From positions 1 through 5,000 of the forward strand of contig CAKMZU010000270.1 of NCBI GenBank assembly GCA_929200485.1: a DNA stretch of 5,000 nucleotides, given 5' to 3'. Positions within the stretch are counted from its first letter, which is position 1. Every line of letters begins with the position of its first letter. Made by a program: the position numbers and the translations under genes. The stretch comes from an uncultured Gammaproteobacteria bacterium (GTDB lineage: Bacteria; Pseudomonadota; Gammaproteobacteria; Pseudomonadales; DT-91). Shown one piece after another: positions 1-5,000 of the stretch. Below the pieces are notes generated by a model that had not been told where the DNA came from, did not search any database, and saw only the letters and a program-made list of their open reading frames with translations.

Positions 1-1
1 A

Positions 2-106
2 AGAACCCACACTGGCGAAAAGCCTTATAAGTGCACTAACACAAACTGTCGAAAGACTTTCAAGTCGAATAATGGCCTTAAATCTCACAGGTGCAAGGTT
101 ATCTGA
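2..106 (+). CDS. C2H2-type zinc finger protein, C-terminal fragment (5' end outside window)
   Basis: The plus-strand frame from base 2 to the TGA at 104-106 encodes 34 residues that begin RTHTGEKPYKC. This is the end of one C2H2 finger (final His), the canonical inter-finger linker TGEKPY, and then a last finger. The last finger fits C-x4-C-x3-F-x5-L-x2-H: its two Cys codons are at 32-34 and 47-49, Phe at 59-61, Leu at 77-79 and His at 86-88. After that His the spacing is odd: H-R-C-K-V-I-stop instead of H-x3-5-H, so the fourth zinc ligand could only be the Cys at 92-94. In eukaryotes such tandem fingers bind DNA in a sequence-specific way, and the linker orders adjacent fingers on the major groove. 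The pattern differs from the bacterial Ros/MucR finger, which has a shorter Cys-His gap and no TGEKPY linker. Five of six Lys codons are AAG, and Arg is AGA, CGA and AGG, but the sample is tiny. The gene starts upstream, so finger number and other domains are unknown. The family call is firm; a role as regulator or secreted effector is speculation. Confidence 0.85.
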   Translation, partial: RTHTGEKPYKCTNTNCRKTFKSNNGLKSHRCKVI

Positions 107-190
107 TGCAGTCAATGGGTTATAACACCTTTAAACACAGGCACTATAGAGATTTTTTGAATTTTAACTGCTGAATTTAGGTTGATAAGC

Positions 191-237
191 CCAGCCAAAC
201 AAGTTTAAAAAAAAACCTTTAAATTTGTCAATGCTGG
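191..237 (+). repeat. Imperfect AT-rich hairpin downstream of the zinc-finger gene
   Basis: Bases 199-209 pair with 218-228 over 11 positions around an 8-base A-rich loop (210-217). A second outer helix pairs CCAGC (191-195) with GCTGG (233-237) across a small internal loop. One inner pair (203/224) is G-U in plus-strand RNA but A-C in minus-strand RNA, so the fold favours plus-strand transcripts, that is, transcripts of the zinc-finger gene. No clean U-run follows, so this is not a textbook intrinsic terminator. It may be a weak terminator, an mRNA 3' structure, or chance in AT-rich DNA. Confidence 0.35.
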
Positions 238-329
238 ACATTCCCTTGTTTATATTTAGATCATATTACTTTAGGCCAATCATCCAATTTCTTGATAAAT
301 TTTTGCTTATTGATTGATACTGATATTTT

Positions 330-848
330 TCATAAAGAAGATTCTTGCGCAGATAAATGGCTTAGTGTTTGGCTAAAGGCTTCGATTACTGATTCATGGG
401 ATTGATGAAAAAGTTTAATCATTTGATCCTCTAAAATAAAACGTTTTTCAAGTACGACGCCGATTTGAGACAGGAACTGTTTTATTTGTGGTGTTGGCAG
501 GCTTTTTGAGCTGTCGAATTCACTATCAAAGGTAATTAACGATTGAGTTGTTTCAGCAATATCTGGATAGATTGAATCAAAAAGGCCAAGGTGCTTATCG
601 CCAAAGATTTTGGCTTCGTTGGTAAGTTTTTCATAAATCTCAAAATGCCCAGCTGAGACGTAATCTACCAAGTTGGCGCAAAAACTTTTGATGGATAGCA
701 AATCATCCAGTGAAGGTGTCAAGCTTTTTGGAAGCTGGCTGAACTGAAAAAACTCCACCATCAGAGACTGCCTGGATTTTAGCCACTGCTCTACCAGTTT
801 TTCGACTTCCAGAAATACTGCTTTTTTTTGTTCTTCACTTGGCGTCAT
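330..848 (-). CDS. rsd: Rsd/AlgQ family anti-sigma-70 factor (regulator of sigma D)
   Basis: A 172-residue soluble, largely helical protein of the Rsd/AlgQ family; E. coli Rsd is about 158 aa. The diagnostic blocks are present: a W-L-x2-R segment near residues 19-34, the family signature LVDYVSAGHFEIYEKL at 60-75 (E. coli has LVDYLSAGHFSIYERI), and IGVVLEKRFILEDQMI at 129-144. In E. coli, Rsd binds the housekeeping sigma factor (sigma-70/RpoD) and keeps it from core RNA polymerase in stationary phase, which favours alternative sigma factors. It has also been linked to SpoT-dependent ppGpp control. In Pseudomonas the homologue AlgQ affects alginate and virulence genes. The ATG at 846-848 is preceded by AAGGAA (855-860 on the plus strand) with 6-base spacing, which supports this start. 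The C-terminal tail after about residue 150 is slightly longer than in E. coli. rsd lies in the same direction as dsbB but 172 bases downstream of it. From memory, Pseudomonas algQ also neighbours a dsbB homologue, which would make this an old linkage. Confidence 0.9.
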   Translation of the reverse strand: MTPSEEQKKAVFLEVEKLVEQWLKSRQSLMVEFFQFSQLPKSLTPSLDDLLSIKSFCANLVDYVSAGHFEIYEKLTNEAKIFGDKHLGLFDSIYPDIAETTQSLITFDSEFDSSKSLPTPQIKQFLSQIGVVLEKRFILEDQMIKLFHQSHESVIEAFSQTLSHLSAQESSL

Positions 849-974
849 GGCAAGTTCCTTCTTGGCAAAATTTTAAGTTGGTATAAAAAAGACATATCCT
901 TTTACCTTTTTTAAACGCTTGTCTAAATCATGCCAGTAGAATAGATTTTTTCCAGCTTTTATAAATATAAATAG

Positions 975-999
975 AGAATAAGCAGTTAATACTTATTCT
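975..999 (-). terminator. Possible weak intrinsic terminator after dsbB
   Basis: A perfect 8-bp inverted repeat (AGAATAAG at 975-982, CTTATTCT at 992-999) with a 9-base loop begins 22 bases beyond the dsbB stop. Read on the minus strand, the hairpin is followed by a T-rich but interrupted stretch (below 975). It could end gshA-dsbB transcription before rsd. The stem is almost entirely A-T, so it would be weak and read-through into rsd is plausible. Read on the plus strand it is also followed by T-rich sequence, but no plus-strand gene ends there. Confidence 0.4.
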
Positions 1000-1020
1000 T
1001 TTGATTTTTGTAAGCAATGT

Positions 1021-1533
1021 TTAAAAGCTGTTTTGTGGTTTTTTCTGAATGAGTTGTAAAATTGTAAAAATGCCAATAATGGCAAACCAAACAAATGACC
1101 ATTCGGCAACATTTAGTCCTAAAAATACCCAAACTGCTTCTGCGCAATTCCCATCACCAGCAAACATGGCGGTTAAAACGTCAGCTAAAGGGAACTCCTG
1201 GATAAGATAGCTAAGGTCTGGCCCGCAGGCTGGAACTCTATCCTCAGGCAAGTGTTGAATCCAAATTTGTCTGCCAGCCAGAAAAGCACCTAACAATGAA
1301 GTAAAAAGGAGAACGCCGTAAGTTTTTGGGTAGCCTTTGTTGGGATTTGAAAATAATAAGCCAGCCAGTGCCAGTAAGCATATTACGCCAAAGCATAATC
1401 TTTGAGTCATGCATAATGGGCAAGGGATTAGATGATAATAATATTCTAAAAAATACCCAAAGCTTAGCAAACCTGCAGTGACTAGGAAAATAATAATAAA
1501 GCCGGATTTGTGATTGAGCCTTGTGAGCGCCAT
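1021..1533 (-). CDS. dsbB: Disulfide bond formation protein B (DsbB)
   Basis: An inner-membrane quinone reductase that reoxidises DsbA, passing electrons from periplasmic dithiols to ubiquinone or menaquinone. From the start chosen here it is 170 aa (E. coli DsbB 176), with four predicted membrane segments at about residues 11-29, 46-61, 71-89 and 145-163. The redox cysteines are all present: the CPLC pair at 38 and 41 in the first periplasmic loop, and Cys103 and Cys130 in the second loop (E. coli 41/44 and 104/130). Arg45 in CPLCMTQR matches the quinone-site Arg48 of E. coli. The frame is open to an ATG at 1570-1572 that overlaps the gshA stop as TGATG and would add 13 residues. I prefer the ATG at 1531-1533 because TGAGGT (1544-1549 on the plus strand) lies just upstream, the upstream ATG has no visible ribosome binding site, and the cysteine numbering then matches the family. 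Immediately downstream of gshA, it is probably in the same transcript. The product call is secure; the start is less so. Confidence 0.92.
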   Translation of the reverse strand: MALTRLNHKSGFIIIFLVTAGLLSFGYFLEYYYHLIPCPLCMTQRLCFGVICLLALAGLLFSNPNKGYPKTYGVLLFTSLLGAFLAGRQIWIQHLPEDRVPACGPDLSYLIQEFPLADVLTAMFAGDGNCAEAVWVFLGLNVAEWSFVWFAIIGIFTILQLIQKKPQNSF

Positions 1534-1543
1534 CGGCAAAATA

Positions 1544-1549
1544 ACCTCA
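1544..1549 (-). promoter_or_regulatory. Candidate ribosome binding site that decides the dsbB start
   Basis: On the minus strand this reads TGAGGT. Its GAGG core (1545-1548) lies 11 bases before the ATG at 1531-1533. The spacing is a little long but usable. The alternative ATG at 1570-1572 has no purine-rich site at a suitable distance and would depend on coupling to termination of gshA translation. Confidence 0.45.
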
Positions 1550-1571
1550 TATAATCTAGTTATTACTGTCA

Positions 1572-3161
1572 TCAGTATTGCGAGTAATAGTTTTCCAGAT
1601 AGTGTTTAAAATCTAATGAATCATTCTGTTCAATGATTGCTTGTTGAGCCAAAGAGTTAACGGCTGCATTTTCAAATGCTTGTCTACTGATATCCGACAA
1701 GGAAGAAGCTGAAAAATGTTTTTGCCATTGTGCATTCTTTTGCTGAACAAATGTAGTGTAATCACCGTATTCTTTTAACGCGTTAATGGTTTTGGCTGAC
1801 GGTGTAAGTGTTGGGTCTTCTATTTTGCGTCGCTGTTGCTTTAAGTTATCCGAATAAGGTGTTTTTGCCTGTAATTTATCCAAAAAGCAAGCTAACGGTT
1901 CAAGTTTGTCGGTCATTTCTATGGCTAAGTCTTTAAACGGCTTTTCACGCCCATTGTCGCGAGTATCTTTCATCATCAAGTTGGGCTTTCTTCCGTAAAG
2001 AATGGTGTTTTGCAGATTGTATTGTGTGAACTGGCAGGTTTCAAAGGTGAAATCAGGGCTTTCGACCAATGCGCAGTATAGTAATAGTAAGTCCAAAAAA
2101 ATCAGGGTTTCTTCATCAAGCCCCATTGGTTTAAACGGGTCGATATCCACACAACGCACTTCGACATATTCCACACCTGCGCGTGCTAATGCATTAACGG
2201 GTGCTTCTCCTGATGCTGTGATGCGCTTAGGCCTGATGGGGCTGTAAAACTCGTTTTCAATTTGTAAGAGAGAGGTGTTTAGCTGATGGTAATTACCCTG
2301 AGAGTTTAATAAACCGAGATTTTCGTATGTTGAATAGGGCTCTTTGATCGCCATTCGAAGGGAGTCAATATAATTGTCCAAGTGGTTGTAGCAGATGTAG
2401 AGTCCTTTTTGCGCTTCACTCGTGTATCCAATGTCACTCATACGTAGTGAGGTGGCATAAGGCAAATAGCAGGTGTGATTCAATTTCATTACATCAGAGT
2501 GCAAATAGTGATCTTTGGGTAAAAAGCTTTCATCAAAGGCAGGGGTTGCGCCAAATAAATAAACAAATAAAGGCGCGACACGTTGAAAATTTCGGATCAA
2601 ACCAAAATACTGTTCGGTTTTAAAATCCATGGCGCTATCCGTATTGCCAAGATACTTTTGATGGTGAACAAAAAACTTATCACTTAACGAGAAGTTGTAA
2701 TGAATCCCGCTAATGGTTTGCATCTTGTCGTTGTAGCGAATTTTTAATCCTTCTCGGTAGGTCGATTTCATTTTAGCGACATTGGATGTGCCAAAATACG
2801 CAATGGGGATGGGGTGATCGTCTGGAAGCTTTGGTGGCATGCTTCCTGCCCAAAGCACTTCTTTTTGTTTTGAAATTCCTGAATAAGCAAACTGATGAAT
2901 TTTATAAAGATCATAAAGGCAGGTGTCAATGCGGGGGTGAACCTGAGTAATAAATTCCAACTGTGCTTCAGAGAAGTCAGTAGTTATCTGGGAGTGGCTA
3001 AGGGCTGACCCCAGGCTTTTAGGGTGAGGGGTTTGTGCAATCAGGTGATCTTCTGATGTGCGAAGCGATTCGCGCTCAATTCCCCTAAATTGCGTGGCAA
3101 GCGATGATAAAAACCCCGGGTTTTGTTCAATAGCACTGAGCGTTTCCAGAAAGGTTGCCAC
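1572..3161 (-). CDS. gshA: Glutamate-cysteine ligase (gamma-glutamylcysteine synthetase)
   Basis: Catalyses ATP-dependent joining of L-glutamate and L-cysteine to gamma-glutamylcysteine, the first and committed step of glutathione synthesis in the cytoplasm. At 529 aa it is full length (E. coli GshA 518 aa) and collinear with the gammaproteobacterial type. Visible motifs, in order: GIERESLR at 27-34 and ITTDFSEAQLEF at 59-70, whose Glu29, Asp62 and Glu69 match the acidic residues E. coli uses for metal and substrate binding; YFGTSN at 122-127; QTISGIHYNFSL at 148-159; LPYATSLRMSDIGY at 233-246; QIENEFYSPIRPKR at 300-313; and EYVEVRCVDIDPF at 331-343 with the conserved Arg336. The start codon is GTG (3159-3161), supported by AAGGAA five bases upstream. 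The TGA stop (1572-1574) abuts dsbB. The partner enzyme GshB is not in the window. It is transcribed divergently from parC. No frameshift or missing key residue was seen. Confidence 0.97.
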   Translation of the reverse strand: MATFLETLSAIEQNPGFLSSLATQFRGIERESLRTSEDHLIAQTPHPKSLGSALSHSQITTDFSEAQLEFITQVHPRIDTCLYDLYKIHQFAYSGISKQKEVLWAGSMPPKLPDDHPIPIAYFGTSNVAKMKSTYREGLKIRYNDKMQTISGIHYNFSLSDKFFVHHQKYLGNTDSAMDFKTEQYFGLIRNFQRVAPLFVYLFGATPAFDESFLPKDHYLHSDVMKLNHTCYLPYATSLRMSDIGYTSEAQKGLYICYNHLDNYIDSLRMAIKEPYSTYENLGLLNSQGNYHQLNTSLLQIENEFYSPIRPKRITASGEAPVNALARAGVEYVEVRCVDIDPFKPMGLDEETLIFLDLLLLYCALVESPDFTFETCQFTQYNLQNTILYGRKPNLMMKDTRDNGREKPFKDLAIEMTDKLEPLACFLDKLQAKTPYSDNLKQQRRKIEDPTLTPSAKTINALKEYGDYTTFVQQKNAQWQKHFSASSLSDISRQAFENAAVNSLAQQAIIEQNDSLDFKHYLENYYSQY

Positions 3162-3328
3162 GGCAGTTCCTTATTATCAGTTATAGGTATCAGGTATGAA
3201 AGTAAATTTTGTAGCGCGTATTTTGCCCCTTGGTTAGCTTTGGTGCAAATTGCATTGCATCGTCTGACTGGAAAGAGTGGCCATGAATAAGTAAACTCCT
3301 CTATTTACATTCAAAAGGTTTGATACTA
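3162..3328. promoter_or_regulatory. Divergent gshA/parC intergenic region, expected to hold both promoters
   Basis: These 167 bases separate two divergent genes, so promoters in both directions are expected. None matches consensus well. For gshA (minus strand) the candidates are TATAAC at 3180-3185, which would leave only a very short leader, and TTGCAC (3243-3248) with CAAAAT (3220-3225) at 17-base spacing. For parC (plus strand) the best pair found is TGGAAA (3269-3274) with TAAACT (3292-3297), also at 17-base spacing. An 11-bp palindrome TGCAAATTGCA lies at 3244-3254 and overlaps the second gshA -35 candidate. The individual site assignments are tentative. Confidence 0.35.
3167..3172 (-). 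promoter_or_regulatory. Ribosome binding site supporting the GTG start of gshA
   Basis: On the minus strand this reads AAGGAA, five bases before the GTG at 3161. No in-frame ATG lies near it, and the residues that follow (ATFLETLSAIEQ) align with the N-terminal region of other GshA proteins, so the unusual start codon is credible. Confidence 0.7.
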
Positions 3329-5000
3329 ATGGTGGATATGAGCGCAGATGGCATTGAGCAATTATCGCTTAAGGACTATACAGAGCGAGCCTATTTAGAT
3401 TACTCGATGTATGTCATCAAAGACCGTGCATTGCCTCATATAGCAGACGGGCTAAAACCCGTTCAACGGCGTATTGTTTATGCGATGAGTGAATTGGGGT
3501 TAAATGCCAATAGCAAGCATAAAAAGTCAGCAAGGACTGTGGGTGATGTAATTGGTAAATTCCACCCGCATGGTGATACAGCTGCTTATGAGGCTATGGT
3601 GTTAATGGCGCAGCCCTTTTCCTATCGCTATCCACTGATTGATGGCCAAGGTAACTGGGGTGCCCCGGATGATCCTAAATCCTTCGCAGCGATGCGGTAC
3701 ACTGAATCCCGTTTAACCGCATTTTCTCAAGTTCTATTAAGTGAGTTAGGGCAAGGCACAGTTGACTGGCAGCCAAACTTTGATGGTACATTAGAAGAGC
3801 CGAAAGTTTTACCTGCTCAAGTACCCCATATTTTACTGAATGGAACTATGGGCATTGCGGTGGGTATGGCAACGGATATTCCTCCGCATAATGTCACTGA
3901 AGTCTTGAATGCCTGTATTGCGATTTTGGATGGCGGCAGGAAACTTGAGCTTGATGAGTTGATGGCCCATATTCATGGGCCAGATTACCCCACAAGCGCA
4001 GAGATTATATCAACCCCTGCTGAGTTAAAATCCATTTATTCGACTGGCAAGGGTTCGGTCAAAATGCGTGCGGTTTACACCATAGAAAATGGCGATATCA
4101 TCATAACGGATCTTCCGCATCAATGCTCAGGGGCGAAAGTGTTAGAGCAGGTGGCGGCACAAATGCAGGCGAAAAAACTGCCTATGGTCAGTGATCTTAG
4201 AGATGAATCCGATCATGAGAACCCAACGCGTTTAGTGATTGAGCCAAAGACTAATCGAGTCGATTGCGATGCGGTGATGAGCCACTTGTTTGCAACGACA
4301 GATCTTGAGAAAAACTACCGCGTCAATCTTAATATGATTGGTCTAAACGGCAAGCCTCAGGTGAAAGGGCTGGAAGTCTTGCTAAATGAGTGGGTAGGCT
4401 TCCGAATAGAAACAACACAGCGACGATTAAATTTCCGCTTGGATAAGATTAATAAGCGCCTGCATTTATTACAAGGCTTGTTAATCGCTTTTCTCAATCT
4501 TGATGAAGTGATTCGAATTATTCGAGAAGAAGAAAACCCGAAACAAGAGTTGATGGCTAAGTTCGAGCTGAGTGAAATGCAGGCTGACTATATACTTGAT
4601 ACAAGGCTCCGACAATTAGCACGTCTTGAAGAGATGAAAATTAAAGACGAGCAATCCAAACTTGAAGAAGAAAAGGCGGGTATTGAGAAGGTGTTAAGCT
4701 CAGAGCGGCGACTAAAAACCTTTGTCAAAAAAGAGCTTCAGAGCATTGTAAAAGAGTATGGCGATGAGCGCCGGTCACCCATTGTTTCACGTGAAGATTC
4801 AAAGGCGATTAGTGAAGCAGATTTGATCAGTGCAGACCCTATTACCGCTGTAGTCTCGACCAAAGGCTGGATCCGGGCAGCGAAAGGTCACGAAGTGGAT
4901 GCGGAGGGTTTATCCTATAAATCCGGCGATGGGTTTTTGTGTGCTGCCCAGGGTAAATCTAATCAGCAAGTGGCTATTTTGGATTCAACCGGGCGAAGTT
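3329..5000 (+). CDS. parC: DNA topoisomerase IV subunit A (ParC), 3' end outside window
   Basis: The breakage-rejoining subunit of topoisomerase IV, which with ParE (not in the window) decatenates daughter chromosomes and relaxes supercoils using ATP. The window holds 557 codons; E. coli ParC is about 752 aa. The order is: an N-terminal segment with [20 protein letters not shown] (24-43); the winged-helix active region with [10 protein letters not shown] (79-88) and [10 protein letters not shown] carrying the catalytic Tyr124 and preceding Arg123; a tower region with [20 protein letters not shown] (284-303); long coiled-coil helices (about 360-475) around the C-gate; then GDERRSP (478-484) and the start of the C-terminal beta-pinwheel (about 505 onward, [13 protein letters not shown] at 510-522). 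It resembles E. coli ParC more than GyrA in these blocks, for example SAKG/AAKG after the tail and the ParC-like DSTGRS near the edge. The ATG at 3329 is preceded by AAAAGG (3313-3318) at 10-base spacing; the in-frame ATG at 3338 is too far from it. The QRDR position equal to E. coli Ser80 is Thr84, and Glu84 is kept as Glu88. Confidence 0.96.
   Translation, partial: MVDMSADGIEQLSLKDYTERAYLDYSMYVIKDRALPHIADGLKPVQRRIVYAMSELGLNANSKHKKSARTVGDVIGKFHPHGDTAAYEAMVLMAQPFSYRYPLIDGQGNWGAPDDPKSFAAMRYTESRLTAFSQVLLSELGQGTVDWQPNFDGTLEEPKVLPAQVPHILLNGTMGIAVGMATDIPPHNVTEVLNACIAILDGGRKLELDELMAHIHGPDYPTSAEIISTPAELKSIYSTGKGSVKMRAVYTIENGDIIITDLPHQCSGAKVLEQVAAQMQAKKLPMVSDLRDESDHENPTRLVIEPKTNRVDCDAVMSHLFATTDLEKNYRVNLNMIGLNGKPQVKGLEVLLNEWVGFRIETTQRRLNFRLDKINKRLHLLQGLLIAFLNLDEVIRIIREEENPKQELMAKFELSEMQADYILDTRLRQLARLEEMKIKDEQSKLEEEKAGIEKVLSSERRLKTFVKKELQSIVKEYGDERRSPIVSREDSKAISEADLISADPITAVVSTKGWIRAAKGHEVDAEGLSYKSGDGFLCAAQGKSNQQVAILDSTGRS

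Noticed and set aside
2..106. Reading the zinc finger as a bacterial Ros/MucR-type regulator
   Set aside because: Ros/MucR fingers have a shorter gap between Cys and His and lack the TGEKPY linker. Here the gap is 12 residues with the Phe and Leu core positions of the eukaryotic C2H2 class.
240..329. An intrinsic terminator after rsd
   Set aside because: The minus strand beyond the rsd stop is AT-rich with runs of A and T, but I found no stem followed by a U-run.
861..960. A sigma-70 promoter for rsd
   Set aside because: The minus strand has fragments such as TAGACA and TATACC, but none are paired at 16-18 bases with a reasonable partner. A TGGCAT stretch was also tested as a sigma-54 site and lacks the TTGC element at the right spacing.
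2002..2247. An 81-codon open frame on the plus strand
   Set aside because: It lies entirely antisense within gshA, whose protein is conserved throughout this stretch. Its translation is low in complexity (Ser/Thr/Asn-rich) and resembles no known family, so it is a shadow frame.
3329..5000. GyrA instead of ParC
   Set aside because: The two share the catalytic core, but the tower block [15 protein letters not shown], the GDERRSP tail and the start of the C-terminal domain match ParC. The GyrA box would lie beyond the window and cannot be tested directly.

Overview
The window comes from a gammaproteobacterium with a fairly AT-rich genome. The evidence is the set of housekeeping proteins: a GshA of the enterobacterial/proteobacterial type, a four-cysteine DsbB, an Rsd/AlgQ anti-sigma factor (a family characteristic of gammaproteobacteria) and ParC, all close to E. 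coli or Pseudomonas relatives in motif and length. Genus cannot be fixed from the sequence. The left edge carries a eukaryotic-style C2H2 zinc finger. This makes a host-associated lineage, or one that takes up eukaryotic DNA, a reasonable guess, but only an inference.

Layout, left to right: (1) 2-106, plus strand, the last 34 codons of a gene encoding tandem C2H2 zinc fingers with the classic TGEKPY linker. (2) 107-329, AT-rich non-coding DNA holding an imperfect hairpin. (3) 330-848, minus strand, rsd. (4) 849-1020, non-coding, with a hairpin just after the dsbB stop that may end the upstream transcript. (5) 1021-1533, minus strand, dsbB, whose frame is open up to an ATG at 1572. (6) 1572-3161, minus strand, gshA with a GTG start. 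(7) 3162-3328, the divergent intergenic region. (8) 3329 to the window edge, plus strand, the first 557 codons of parC.

How the genes relate: gshA and dsbB form a tight minus-strand pair, one making the cytoplasmic thiol glutathione and the other driving disulfide formation in the periplasm. rsd lies downstream in the same direction and may be partly co-transcribed. parC is transcribed divergently from gshA and encodes the DNA-cleaving subunit of topoisomerase IV. These four genes are ordinary core genes. The zinc-finger fragment is the one feature that does not fit a bacterial core region, and it is the main item for follow-up. No tRNA, rRNA, CRISPR array, insertion sequence or attachment site was seen.
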